A stretch of DNA of 64,000 nucleotides from Lepas anatifera (Eukaryota; Arthropoda; Thecostraca; Lepadidae): contig JAOTON010002101.1 in the NCBI GenBank assembly GCA_034440635.1, forward strand, positions 930,001 through 994,000. Direction: 5' to 3'. Of the stretch, positions 1 through 11,897 are shown piece after piece. The notes beneath the pieces were generated by a model. It saw nothing but the letters and a program-made list of their open reading frames with translations, was not told where the DNA came from and ran no database searches. Every line of letters begins with the position of its first letter. The stretch's first letter is position 1. The position numbers and the translations under genes were made by a program.

Positions 1-21
1 CAGGACATTTTTACACGTTAA

Positions 22-1001
22 TACCCGCCCCGGTGAGCCTCCGAGCCACATTTGCCCTGGTGGGGAGTATTCAAACACCCCCCTCGAAATCGGCTCCTAT
101 GCAGGATAACAAAAAACGCGAATGGATAGCTCATAGAAATTCATGAATTAACTACATTATTCACTTTTTGGCTCAGGTCAATATTGAGGTCATGACAGGT
201 CAAAGAGGGTGGCATGTTAGAGAAGAGTTGCCGGGCTCTAGTGTGTGACAGAATAGAGTTAGAATATTTTTAGGCACTGTTCCCTTCCACTCGTTACGAA
301 AAATAAAATGATGTATGATATGACTGTACTGGATTAAAACATAAATGACCTGACCTGAGGTCAGGTCAAGGTCACTTTCCAACCTAGCATAGTCAATACG
401 CATATTAATCTAATCGACTCGCAATAGAAATCCAAACGTAATTGTAACACAATATAATATTTATCATCACTTCCTGCAAAGGTATTGACCCAAGTCTGAA
501 ACCTGCTTAAGTAGCCCCAGCTCTCAAGGGCAACAGGTCTAAAAATGCAACATGAACCTGGAAAGGGGCTCAGGGTACTACGATTTGGAGAGTATGAAGG
601 TATCCGAAGCTGTATCTACACAAATACAGCCCAATTTATGTTTTTACATACATTTCCCATGCCCACGTCATGACGCGTACGTGACCCTAGGTCATGGATA
701 TGAAAAATCCCCGCATAAGTTTTGTAGTCCTTGGTGGGCCCGTTATGTGGTATAACTTTCAATCGGATATATTCGCCCATTTCTATTGTCACCTTAAACA
801 AATTTGGAGGTGAGGTCATTTGACCTGCAGTGGTGACCTGGCCTGAGATGACCCAGCCTTAAAATTTTGGGAACAGTTTTCGAAATTGATCAAGGATAAG
901 GTGTGCCAAGTACGGCGGCGCTTCGCACCGCTGTTTTTTTCGTGCCGCCGATAAAATCCCGAGGGGAGGGGGTGTTTGTCCCCCTCCCACCGGGGCGAGA
1001 G
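22..1001. mobile_element. TTAA-flanked non-autonomous element, group D, copy 1
   Basis: TTAA lies at 18-21 and a decayed TTCA at 1002-1005. The left end reads TACCCGCCCCGGTGAGCC and the right end CCACCGGGGCGAGAG, which pair imperfectly as terminal inverted repeats. The interior is full of AGGTCA/TGACCT words, including a perfect 23-base palindrome at 346-368. The segment near 815-960 (TGACCTGGCCTGAGATGACC, then a GGCGGCGC-type GC stretch) matches the right part of the group B elements. No transposase frame is present. TTAA target sites with C-rich ends fit piggyBac-like or Kolobok-like MITEs; the superfamily is an inference. Confidence 0.7.
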
Positions 1002-1633
1002 TTCATTGAGGGAGCATTTGTCTCCACAGTCGACAGATATCCCACCACCTCCCAATGACTGGTATCCCCCTCCCCTCCAGTGGAAGACTCAGTCAAATAG
1101 CTTAGGCGTAAAAATGCGAGAACATGGAAACGAAATGACAAACAAAAGACGATAGAACATCACCAGTCTCAGGTAATTTTACGCTGCTGCTCTGTAATGG
1201 CAATCCATAAAAAGTGAGAGGGTCTAGAGTACCGGCTCGTGTCTGCTCTATTCCAATTCACGATCAAGGAACAAAACTATAAGACGCTGAGAAGTCCCGC
1301 GAAGCCTCACCACCAGCTGAACGCAACACTGTACATACTTTTCTGCGGATGAAAACAAGTACATGTATTTTTTTCTTCAAAATTTCACTGAGGGTCAAAG
1401 AAGAAGAAGGGCACTGTGACAGCACGAAGGGGAAATTGCTGTATTCAAAATGACACTCTTTTTTTCTTATCGGGCATTTCTGCTTCTTGCATGGCACTGT
1501 AAACCTCATGCGGGGCCACACCAGCATTCAGCAAAGAGCAAATTAGCCATTACGGAACGGAGAACAGGTCTTCAGTAATTCAGGACAGGAAGGGCACTGG
1601 TCCTCAGTAGAGGAAAATTCGGAGGGCCGGAAA

Positions 1634-1712
1634 CAGCGGCGGATCTAGGACAACCTTTCCGGGGTAGCTAGGGGCCCGAGCCTCCTCCGCTATTGCATCG
1701 GAATAGCCTATG
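1634..1712 (+). repeat. Short interspersed repeat (GCGGATC...CGAGCCTCC type)
   Basis: A ~80-bp sequence beginning GCGGCGGATCTAGGACA and containing CGAGCCTCCTCCGC and ATTGCATCGGAATAGCC. Related copies are at 60687-60778 (+) and 59927-60000 (-). The start resembles the CAGTGGCGGATCC end of hAT elements elsewhere in the window, so these are probably internally deleted hAT copies. Confidence 0.5.
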
Positions 1713-3376
1713 CATTAACTATAGGCACTCTGACATTGCAAGGGGACTTTGAGCTCCCGTGCCCCTACCCCCTCCCCCACCCCTTGTAACCGTCAAAGGC
1801 TGGGAACCACGGTCAAGGGCTTGGGTCAAACTAGTTTGTATGCAAAACATGTCCGGATCAAAACTCTCCCTTTATCCGACATCAACGAAACAAACACATC
1901 ACATGTCCACCAGCGGCGTGGGACTGCATATCATTTCCGCTGAAAACGTTTTGTTCTTGCAGTCACTCTTCAAGGGTAGAGACCCGCGTGGCACTTGCTG
2001 CTGTACTGTTCCAATAGCTTGAGTGTCGAGTTTAATTTCTAGCGAAATATTCTGGTGTCGGTCCGAGCTCACAACGGTTAAATTCAGTCTCTGACTTTGT
2101 GCTATAAAGACAAAGAAACGAGTGGTTCAGACAGATATAGACAGTTTTATAAGTGTTTCGTCCACTCACCTCCAGACCCAATCTACCGGTTTCACCATAC
2201 TGGACAGCTCTAGGAATTATGCCCGGTGGTTTTTTCCTAAAAGTATTGCAGTCATCCGTGATACAAATGATAATGTATGTATGTACCTCCTGCATCCGTG
2301 CCATAGTGCTAGGTGGACCGTCCTAATAAGTTTAAATTTTGGGGCTTATCTACAAGCAAAGTTGCAGGATTATATGGCGTCGCAAGCTCTCTCCCTGTTG
2401 GAAGGGTTTCTAGGGAGCCAGATTGCTCCTTGCTCAGGAAATCTACCGGGCCTTTAATCCGAGACCGCCGTGTTGAAAGCTAGCTTGCCAATGTTTATAC
2501 CACCGCGCCTTCGGTTTGCTCTTGTGCAGAAGTGTACTGATGCTATCATTGGCAGAACCAAGGGGGTTAGGGGCTCAAGCCCCCGAAAAGTCCGAGTCTT
2601 ATAGGTAATACATAGGCGACGGGCTGACCGAGGTACTGGCGGGTGAGGCTTGAGCCCCCCCAAATGAATTCCTGAATCCGCCATTGAATGCTTCTTGACT
2701 TATAATATCGTCTCACGTCTCACAGATAATGCAACAAACTGACGTGGATTACCTTGAGCAGGGTATATTTAGAATGGGGCTATTCAATAAATTGTCACAT
2801 TTTGTCGTAAAAACATTGCTTATGGTTGTTTTCAGCCGTTCGTAGAGGCTATAATTCCAGCAATGCTGGTCAGTAACCCGGTAATTCCCAGCTGGGAGTG
2901 GTTGGCTGCATGATTTTTGACCGTTGGCATTGGCAGTGCATCGTAAAAGAGGCATAAGTCTAGAGCCGCCGACAATGGGGCAAGGCCGACGTCTACACAT
3001 GGCAAACCCGTGAGTCGGTTTTCCTGCTCTCGGGAAGTGGGGAATGGGCGGTCTCTTCTTTTGATAAGTTCTCGGAAATCCTGCTGAAGGTAGGGTGCTA
3101 TTAGACGCAGAGTGTTGTGGGAGTGACCTTGGCCCATAAGAAGATAATAAAACAGAAGACAGCAAAAACGATATAAGACTTAGAACCCATAAAAACCCAC
3201 TCGGCAACAAAAAATAACAAACAAACTAAAATATAAGACAAAGACAGCCCAAAAAGGCAAAATATTCCAAAGTCCAGAAACTAAAACGCCTAAGCCCTAA
3301 AAAGCCCGAAAAAGGCTAAGACGTGGTAAGAAGTAAAAAGTAAAGATCGTGGAATGAGGCAAACGCAACGTTTCCG

Positions 3377-3450
3377 TCCTTGACCGTCGTTAGGCGAGGA
3401 GTCAAGCCCTGACGAGGAGCGAGGGGTCCTCGCCTGGCGACGGTAAAGGA
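3377..3450. repeat. GC-rich hairpin
   Basis: A 24-base arm at 3377-3400 (TCCTTGACCGTCG...) is followed 26 bases later by its near-complement at 3427-3450. It lies in otherwise unassigned sequence and may be the core of a degraded foldback repeat. Confidence 0.6.
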
Positions 3451-4214
3451 CCAAATTTACAGTGCTGCCAGAGTCAAAGGTTTCACTCAAAATCTGGAGG
3501 GTTGGAACTTGGATTTGGGGGCGAATTTTGGTGTTGAAGGTTTTTCATTTTCTAGGAAAAATTGGATGCTTTTACCTTTGGTATGAGGCAAAGGGTGGGG
3601 CATAAACTTCGCCGTGAAAGTGGTAAAACCGGGGCGGAGCTAGTGGCAAGACTCGGGCAACGATTGGAGGGCTTTGCTCCTGTTTGGCAAGTAGGCCACC
3701 AGAATGGGACGAGTGCTGTGGCGCACTCAGCTACATAAGCAACGGCACATCCCAGTGTATTACCTCACACATGTCAGCTCGCAATTTCTTCAAATCCTCG
3801 GCATATGCATTTGCTGATACGCACTTGACAGTAACAATTCAAATGAGATACGATGGATGTATATGTAGGACGGCTGGGCCGCTTGATAAGCTTGGAGCTA
3901 GGGCGGCCACCGCCCTGGGCGGTCACGTGACCTGACCTTGTGGCTAGGGGCGTGGCTTCGGCTGAGCCAGGAAGGGGGCTGCGGCACGGAGCCGCGACCA
4001 TTCGCTTGACATACCTGTCTGAGCTAGTTGTTTCTGCCGCCTGCTGATCCAAACGTAAGTGTCGCCGTTAGTGTCGTTGTTTAAGCGTTACGATCTTTTG
4101 AAACATGTTCTGGCCTTATGTTCAACGTATACCTAAGTGTTATCTGTTGCATAATTGTTACCGGTTGCTTGACTGTAAACTGTCGCCTAACTGAGGTGTC
4201 TCTTGGTATGAGGT

Positions 4215-6747
4215 GTCTCTTAGATGACTGCGAGCTTATCGGCCTCAAACAGGGTATTTAGAGGCCGACCCGTGGATGCAACACACTTGATCTTATGTTT
4301 TCTAGGTTTTTGCGTTGTTCTCGCACAGATGTATGTGATGGATACTTGGATAGTGACCACTGTGAGATTTTAGGTTATTTTATGGTGCCCATTGAGCGTC
4401 CCCCGCTTGTAACGCGTCATTCTGTTTTTAACTATAAAGAGGCCGACTTCCCTGGCCTCCGTCGGAGTTTGTCACTTGTCAACTGGGGTCTGATTGACGA
4501 CGTCGATGTAGATGAAGCGGTGGATATGTTTTACGCCTTACTTGAATCTGCCATTGCAGACCACATACCCACTGTGACTATCCGGCGCAGATGCCCCCTT
4601 GGTTTGACCGTGCTGTGCGGACAGCCCTTCGGTTGAAAGAAGCAGCGTTCAGACGGATGCGGCGTAACCCTTGCGAGGAAACGAATTCCACTTTCTCCCT
4701 GAAACGGAACCAATTCAAAAACCTAGCAAACGTTAAGTATAATGAATATCTCCAAAAACTCACTGATGATCTGAAAACAAACCCTAAAAGATATTGGTCA
4801 TTTGTCAAATGCTTAAAGAAAAAACCTCCCGTTTCAGCGTTCTCACCAAATTTGATGGCTCATTAGTTTCTGACGACACCGAGAAAGCCGGCCTCCTAAA
4901 TGAAACCTTTGCCAACAAATTTACAGATCCCGCCGTCACAAATTTTCCGACTGCTCCCGATTACCCTCTTGACAATCTCTCACGATTCTTTGTGACGGAA
5001 CAGTCCGTTAGGTCTGCGCTAAATTCGATTAGCCCTAACAAAGCTTGTGGAAGTGACAACATCAGTGCTAGAATAATATTAGAATGTCGTGAGGAGCTGG
5101 TGGTGCCGCTTTATAAGATTGCCTCCAAATCATTCGATTCAGGAATGTTTCCCTCGCAATGGAAAATGGCCAACATCATTCCAATATTCAAAAAGGTGAC
5201 AGAAAGGACCCCTCTAATTACAGATCCGTTAGTCTTCTTTCCTGTTTGCGAAAATTTTGGAGCGAATTGCTTACGATCAACTATTTCGGCATGTCTCCCA
5301 GCTCTTTGTCTTGAACAACATTGATTCGTTCCTCGCAGGTCGTGCGTCAGCAATCTGTCTGTTTTTCTTGATTCGGCGTGGAAGGCCGTTTCGGAGGGAT
5401 ACCAGACGGACACTATTTACACAGATTTCTCGGCCGCTGTTCAAAGTGTCAATCACAAACTCCTGATCTACAAACTCCGAAATTCTTATCATTTGAAAGA
5501 TTCAGCCCTAAATTGGTTTATCTCGTATCTCTCCGACCGCCGCCAGAGGGTCGTTCTTAATGGAAAAACCTCAGAGTGGAAAAACGTCAGCTCAGGGGTG
5601 CCTGAAGGCTCTCTAAATGCTCCTCTCTTGTTCGCACTCTTCATCAACGATCTTCCGGCTGAAATTGAGTCTAGTTGTCTCCTTTATGCAGATGATGCCA
5701 AAATTTTTCGAACAATCAGCAGCCATCTGACGGACTCTTGCTGCAGAGGGACCTGAGCCACCTGCATCAGTGGTTCGTCAGATGGGGTCTAAAACTTAAC
5801 CTATCCAAATGTAAAAACATTACGTTGACCCTCAGGCGGACACCGGTCCAGACAACGTACTACATCGGAAACACTTGCCTAGAGTCTGTTGAAGAAATCC
5901 GTGACTTAGGAATAATCATTGACTCAAAACTGAATTTCTCATCCCACGTTTCTGGCATAACACGACAGGCCAACAAATCACTAGGACTGCTAATTCGATC
6001 TTTTCAAACCGGCCTGCGCTCAACAGATTTCAATACCAAAACACTGCTCACAACATATAACGCGAACGTTCGGTCTGTTTTGGAGTACGGTAGTGTAGCC
6101 TGGGCTGGTGTAGCCAACCCATGCCGAACGGGTCGAGCGGGTACAACACAATTCTTGATGTGGCTAAATTCTCATACTTCTCGTCTTGCGGCACTTTGAA
6201 TTACCATTCACTTCTTCGGCATTTCGGCGTGTCTTTGCTGCAAGGGAGTTCAACACGATTTCTGTTTCTGAAGCAATATTTTCCTAAAATTTCCTCTCAA
6301 ACTCTTCTGAACTGTTTTGGCCTTCATGTTCCACCCCGCTCGACCCGCAACCTGCGACTTTTGCCGAGCCCGCGGCCGTGTAAACACGGTTGCCTCGGGG
6401 TTTCTGTGCCGGATACCAAAATCTGCTAATAGGTTTTTGACCATGATCAACTCCGATTTTTTGTTGATACCTATAGCATTTTTAGAGCTCGCTTGTGGAG
6501 TACATAAGGGACCTAAGAGTGTGGGTCCCAAGGTTATGTGCACCAATATATGAGAGGGAATGAGCTCAAACTTTTTAATAACTTTATTTTTACAGCACCC
6601 ATTTTACTCATTTGTATATTTTTAGACTAGGTTTTCGACATGTTTATGTGTATGTGTTGTTTTGTGAGAGTTTTAATACCTGACTTCACTTGTTAGTGGG
6701 CATCGCCTGTTGTGATTATGTTTAATAAACAATAAACAATAAACAAG
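4215..6747 (+). mobile_element. 5'-truncated non-LTR retrotransposon, Jockey/CR1-like
   Basis: The plus strand encodes, in order, the end of an APE-type endonuclease (NTLDLMF near 4270 and LDSDHCEI near 4337), a linker (PPWFDRAVRTALRLKEAAFR from about 4594), and a reverse transcriptase with NKACGSDNISARII (about 5035) and YADD (5685-5696). The thumb/C-terminal part runs to about 6200. The 3' end is a short (AATAAAC)n run at about 6722-6745, a usual end for this kind of element in place of a long poly(A). The endonuclease start and 5' UTR are missing, as is common for incomplete reverse transcription. The exact clade is not decidable by eye. Confidence 0.85.
4255..6199 (+). pseudogene. Broken endonuclease-reverse transcriptase ORF2
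   Basis: The protein is spread over at least five overlapping frames (about 4295-4636, 4591-4866, 4794-5324, 5493-5756, 5738-6199), so several frameshifts separate the endonuclease, linker and RT blocks. Upstream of 4295 the phrase ELIGLKQ followed by RPTRGCNTLDLMF also needs a frame change. The catalytic YADD is intact, but no full-length polyprotein can be made. The element is therefore dead, though its RT blocks are still readable and it is probably not very old. Confidence 0.85.
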
Positions 6748-6907
6748 TAAGGTCTAACCTTTCGGTTTTATTGTGATCACCAAGGGCGGGCGGCACCTTT
6801 GGACCCGGAGATACGCTGCTGCTCTGCCGTTGCCTGATTATGCCAGGAATAAATATGCATCATAGATACGGCAATCTTCTTCGGTAATCGGCACGTTTAC
6901 ATATATG

Positions 6908-7168
6908 CAGAGGCGGATCCAGGATTCCCAATGCTGGTGGGGGGGCACCTTACAAAGGGCACCATCCGGACCAGGGCGCCACTTTTGGCCGTAAAAACCT
7001 ATCAGGTGGCCGCCAAATCCTATCGGTGGGCGCTGATATTCGCATCAGGGGGAGCAGTATTTCAGGGGGCGCCATCGACCTTTCAGGGGGCGCCGGGACT
7101 AATTCAGGAGATGCCGTGGGTCAATCGCGGGAGGGGGACACCTGCCCCATTTTCCCCTGGATCCGCGT
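6908..7168 (+). mobile_element. hAT-like MITE (GGATCC-ended family)
   Basis: It begins CAGAGGCGGATCCAGGATT and ends CCCCTGGATCCGCG, giving short inverted ends. The interior repeats GGGGCGCC motifs. The flanks are CATATATG and ATATGTATG, a possible imperfect 8-bp duplication. Similar bodies occur at 14636-14795 and 56370-56480. No ORF for a transposase. Confidence 0.55.
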
Positions 7169-7171
7169 ATA

Positions 7172-7699
7172 TGTATGTGTGTATTGACTGAGTCTCGAGT
7201 GTTTGAGACCTTACGCTCACATTTACATTTACACTACTCGGGGGCAAGGCTGGAAATATGTTCTCGATCCAGGGGGGTGGCTCCTGTATGGGTTAACGCT
7301 GACACAATAATACAAGCCCTATGCAAGGTCTATGGGAGACCAAAAATCCAGGTGGAAGTCCTGACCCCTCCCCCCTCCCCACGGATCTACACCCATGCTC
7401 AGCGGAACAACTTTCCAAATATTTGGAGGGGCTCGAGTTCCACCAATGCATGGTAAAGTCGCACCAATGAGCTATTGAGCCCCACGAGTCCTGGACCGGG
7501 TTATTTTAGCTGATTGGATCCCATAAGGGATCCAGTTGCTAAACAGGCGGCCAGTGACTACTAGGCGCGGCCTCAGCCGGCCTGTGATTGTGGTAAAGGG
7601 CCCAGTTGGGCCACAGAGGTCCGCAATTATGGTAGAGGAATCGGCTGCGGCCACAGGTAGCCCCTGATCATTTCAAGTCGGCTCCGTGATCACGAGACC
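7172..7699. other. No recognisable feature
   Basis: No coding signal, RNA or repeat boundary that I could support. The segment joins the hAT MITE to the tandem array. Confidence 0.5.
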
Positions 7700-8918
7700 C
7701 TGGAGCAATGGCACCCTCCTTCCCCTTACCAGCATCTTGCTAAACGTCACAAAACTGAGTCTAACTCATGGCCATGCTGGCCAAAAACCAATCAATTCTA
7801 GACAAATAAATATTGACTCAAACTTAGCCTAAAGCTTGCTTCAGCTGTGTCCACTCATGATTTCACAGCCCTGCACAACTTTACCAACCCAGCAGTGATG
7901 TTGCAAGATGACATGCTTAATGCCTATTTATTACTACAAAATAATAAAGCAGAGCTAGGGGTATTAAGGTAGCTTTCAAAAATATTCAAACGGTATTCAA
8001 ATGGAGGTGAGATCCAGCTTTTCGTCATTTAATCATCCCCTGAAGTCTCTTGTTTAGCCACTAGCCTCCGGAGGAACTAAACGGCACCCCCAACTGATTT
8101 AACATTACAAATCTGAGCGCAACTTGTGGTTATGCTCCCCAAAAAATCTGTTCTAAGCTAATGGGCTCTATCTCACAGTAAAAGAAAAACCTTGGCTATG
8201 TCCACGCGATATTTGAGAGCTCGTCACATGCTTTTTTATTAACCAGAAACAATATTTTAAGCTGGCATGTTTAATACCGTCTTAAGTGGGATATTTATGA
8301 AGCAGGGCTACGGTAACGAAGCTTCAATAAATCACAAACGATAGCCAGATGCTCATCATGTTTTAATCGTCGCTGTGGTGTCTTATTTACTCCTTAGCCT
8401 CTGAGGGGAGGAAATGGCACCTTAACTTTATCAATATTGCAATACTGAGTGCAACTCTGGGCCATGCTCTCCAAGAACAATAACTTCTAGACCAATGCAT
8501 TTTGATTCTAAGTACAAAGCTTTAGCTATGCCCACTAAAAATTCAAAGTTATTCATCTCTTTATCAACCCAGCAACGACATAACAAGTTAGCACGTTTAA
8601 GACAGATACGACACATTCATGAAACAGAGCTAAGGGGATGAGAATAAGCTTCAACATAGCTAAAAAGCTTACTAGATAGAGTCAGGGGGCTGTTTTTCAT
8701 TACACAACCATTTCTGTAGCATTTGCATTAACCCATGGCATCTTGGCAGGAGATACGTGGCTCTCCCAAACTTATTTGACGATATCAGAAGTGGTCACCA
8801 TTCTGCCCCTGCTCTTCAAAGACCAATCAGTTTGATAAAAATGCAGTTTTACTTAAGCTAAGTACAAACCATTGGCTTCCTTCACAGATAATTTGAAGGC
8901 ACTCCGTGTCTTTATTAA

Positions 8919-9866
8919 CACGCGCATTGACGGGGGTCAGAGCCACCTTCGCATTGACGGGGGGGGGCGGGTACCCGCCCCCCTAAGATCTCGAGAACCA
9001 CGGTAGGTAGCGAAAAACGGTAAACGGCGTTGGGCTGCCCATCCACTTCTCCATCAAAAACATTTGAACCATTTTTTTCAGGTTACATTTAAGGTCACAA
9101 GAGGTCAAAACATGCCGTCATAGGGATAACATGCAAATTCAGTTTTTGGGCCATTAAATATGAACAAGTAAAGATAGAGCAAAACAACTTGAATCATATG
9201 AATCCTCTCAGCAAGCCAAATCGAATGATATATAATTTGACCTTGCTAGGTCAAATCAAGGATTTGACCTGACCTGAGGTCAGGTCAGGTTCAAATTATA
9301 TAAAATGCATATCATTAGAATTGCAAAGCCCAGGCGAGTCTAATGCAGCTAAAATAAATGCTCTATCACCATCCGTTACTGAGTTATTCCGTAAAAACAT
9401 TTTTTCCCATGTATTTCCAATGGAGAGGTCATGTCTTGTACCTGACCTTAGGTCATCGATATCAAAAATATCGGAACATATTTTAGAGAACTCGGTGGGG
9501 CCATTATGTGATATGAGTTTGAATCGGATAAGTTCACCCTGTGGTCTAGGATAGACCCTTGTTGCACGTCCGTTATAGCCTCGAATAAGTCATCACCCAA
9601 ACCTCAACGGGATTCGACGCTTCTTTTACATATTATTAAGTTCACCCTGCTCCGACTTATGCTATCTTAAACTTTTTTTGAGGTCGGGTCACTTGACCTG
9701 TACTGGTGACCTGACCTGAGATGACCTAACCTTAAAATTTTCACAGAAGTTGTAAAAATTGATTAGGGAAATGTTATGCCAAGTACGGTGGCGCTACGCG
9801 CTGCCGTTTTTCTGCTATCTCCGAAAAACCCGAGGGGGCGGGTACCCGCCCCCGTCAATGCGCGTG
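8919..9866 (+). mobile_element. TTAA-flanked element, group B, copy B1 (948 bp)
   Basis: Perfect TTAA at 8915-8918 and 9867-9870. Terminal inverted repeats are CACGCGCATTGACGGGGG and its complement CCCCCGTCAATGCGCGTG. Both subterminal regions contain the GC palindrome around GCGGGTACCCGC (20 bp and perfect at 9834-9853). The interior has many AGGTCA/TGACCT words and the 23-base palindrome at 9265-9287. No transposase ORF. The unoccupied site is visible in neighbouring tandem units, so the boundaries are firm. Superfamily (piggyBac or Kolobok) is inferred from the TTAA duplication. Confidence 0.9.
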
Positions 9867-10053
9867 TTAACCCAGGAATGATGTCGCAAGTTGCAGTGTT
9901 TAATACGGTTTAAATGTGGTAAAATCAGTCAAACGGCAGTAAAGGAAATAAGGTATGCTTCAAAAACGTTGAAATGGATATCAGAGGGAGATCAGATGGA
10001 TATCAGAGGAAGTCTGCTTTAAATAATTTATGCATCTGAAGTATCTTATTTAA

Positions 10054-11075
10054 CCCTCACCCTACCAGGGAGCCATCGATGGCCCTCCTAAGGTTTTTCA
10101 GAATAGCAGAAAAACAACGAGGCGCAGCAACACAGTTAAGGGCTCTACCTCTCACCCCATTTTTCCTTCACCATCCCTGAATTTTTTTACCCCGGGTCAC
10201 CAAAGGTCAGGTCACCAGAAGATGTCAACCAAGGCCACCTTACTTCAAATTTTGAGCTCTATAAGAGCTACTCTTCTAAGTCGATCGATTTGACACTTCC
10301 TACAGTTCATGACCTCTCCAGGGTCTACAAGGTGTATATCCGGAATTTTTCCATTTCCTGACCTGAAGTCAGGTCACGAGATGACCTCTCCCATTGAAAA
10401 GCATGGTAAAAAACTTAAAAATCTTGTGTTCTAAAAGTCACAAAAACGATTTCAAATGCTCAGCTTGCTCACAGAAGCGTTCTTGGACACTCTTTCACGG
10501 ATTCCAGGGGCCCATATTTTCCCTTTGACGTCTCTGAGGTCATTCAAGGTCACCGGGTCAAAAACAGTATTTTGACAATAAATTTTGGCCTAATTAAGCT
10601 AGAGCGCTGAATCAAAAATCATCGTGTATGTCTTATCACTGGCATTCATTTGATATACGGCAAGGTCATTTGACCTTTCTTAACCTCAGGTCATATTAGG
10701 TCACGAGGTGACCTCCGGAGGTCAAACCACTGGCGGGAGATCATTATGTTCCACATAGCGGAAAAAGATCTGGCATTTCTATCAAATGCACTTTACCAGA
10801 TCTCAATAGCTCTAATGGTATAAGAGTTATGCCCAGTTTGCTTAAGCATCGCATATTTGAGTGAAAATAGCCTATCTTGACCTAACTTGACCTCTGGAGG
10901 TCAAACCATTGACCTGAGCGCTTAAATGTGTGAGGTAATTTCTTATTGAATTCACGCGAGCTTTCCTATGCACTTTCCAGGTTTGCGTTAGCTCCCATAT
11001 TTTCGGAGTTAGAGGGGGACCATCGATGGCCCCCTGTGGGGCAAAGGTGGCGCCCGATCCCCAGTGGGGTGCGGG
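10054..11075 (+). mobile_element. TTAA-flanked element, group A, copy A1 (1022 bp)
   Basis: TTAA at 10050-10053 and 11076-11079. It starts CCCTCACCCTACCAGGGAGC and ends CCCCAGTGGGGTGCGGG. The inverted ends include GCCATCGATGGCCC near the left end and ACCATCGATGGCCCCC near the right. The interior contains repeated TGACCTCTGGAGGTCAA and AGGTCAGGTCAC phrases. Copies A2 and A3 align along the whole length. There is no coding capacity. Ends of the form TTAA-CCC...GGG-TTAA are typical of piggyBac-type MITEs. Confidence 0.9.
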
Positions 11076-11416
11076 TTAAGCTCTGACCTTTGGGAGAAAG
11101 ATATGCTACCACAAAACCTGTTTAGCATTAGGAAATGTAGTAAAAGGTGTCACCATGCCTGTTCAAACTAAGCTAAGTGCTTTTGGTTACATGTGCTACA
11201 AATCTCAATACAGGTGACTAGCCCCAGGTGGTCAGTCCAGTAACCGAGGCGCCTGGGCACGAGAGTTCCGAGACTGGGTATGTCTGAGTTTTGGCTTAAA
11301 AAATTGTTTCCAGCCTCATAAGGCTCACAGGCCCATTCCTGAAATGTTTATTTTCGGCTGGATTAGAGTTCACAGGGTCTAAAAAGGCACCCTGTGGCCG
11401 GATTTTTGCTATTTAA

Positions 11417-11458
11417 CACCCGCCCTGTCGAGTTTCCGAGCCACCTTACCCTTCAATT

Positions 11459-11460
<2 letters not shown>
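11417..11460 (+). mobile_element. Truncated end of a group D TTAA element
   Basis: TTAA at 11413-11416 is followed by CACCCGCCCTGTCGAGTTTC, which matches the left end of the element at 22-1001. It stops after about 44 bp at an AT microsatellite. Confidence 0.55.
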
Positions 11461-11513
<53 letters not shown>

Positions 11514-11627
11514 ACACATATAACATATATATATATATATAATATGATATACCACATATAACATATAATATATATATATAATATAATATAACACATATAA
11601 AACATATAATATATATATATATATATG
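11461..11627. repeat. (TA)n microsatellite, compound
   Basis: Long TA runs interrupted by ATAACACATATAACATA-like phrases. Reading frames across it (tyrosine/isoleucine repeats) are artefacts. Confidence 0.95.
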
Positions 11628-11897
11628 GAGGGGTAGAGCCTTGGAAAGTATCATGCTTGCCCTTTTTATTTGAATGAATTTTGCCTGTTTTTTTAAAGGG
11701 AGATACGCAAAAATATTATTGTGGTTTTTTGCCATTTGAAGCAAAAACAATCTTGATTTCAACGCTGTCAATTATTTTTCTATCTTCGGGTAAGTTTTTG
11801 GAGGCCACTCACCTATTATTGAAATATGTGAACGGTACCGGTAAAAGGTTGGAACCTACTCTTGATCTCAATGATTCAAAAGCTACTTAAGGCTTAA

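Larger units (their letters stand above)
1006..4200. other. Unassigned region with small repeat scraps
   Basis: I found no convincing host exon here. Recognisable pieces are a short GCGGATCTAGG repeat (1634-1712), a fragment at about 2551-2691 ending CCTGAATCCGCCATTG that looks like a hAT end, and a GC-rich hairpin (3377-3450). A 101-residue minus-strand frame at 2832-3137 is discussed under rejected items. Confidence 0.5.
7700..11225. repeat. Tandem array of a ~345-bp unit, interrupted by two TTAA elements
   Basis: Diverged units start at about 7753, 8110, 8441 and 8786, each opening with a CTGAG(T/C)G-AACT..GGCCATGCTC-like phrase. Each then carries a GGCTATGTCCAC-like phrase, a CTTTATCAACCCAGCAATGA-like phrase, a GAAGCAGGGCTA-like phrase and a GTCTTATTTACTCCTTAGCC-like phrase. 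Spacings are about 357, 331 and 345 bp. The fourth unit is cut at its CTTTATTAACCC phrase by element B1 (8919-9866) and at its CTTATTTAA phrase by A1 (10054-11075). A partial fifth unit follows to about 11225, and a unit tail precedes 7753. Units are too diverged to be a recent amplification. Confidence 0.75.

Noticed and set aside
2832..3137. Minus-strand frame ending with a segment (SQLGITGLLTSIAGI) faintly like the C terminus of PEX11-type proteins
   Set aside because: Only one short stretch is suggestive, no exon boundaries or conserved upstream part could be found, and I cannot verify it without a search.
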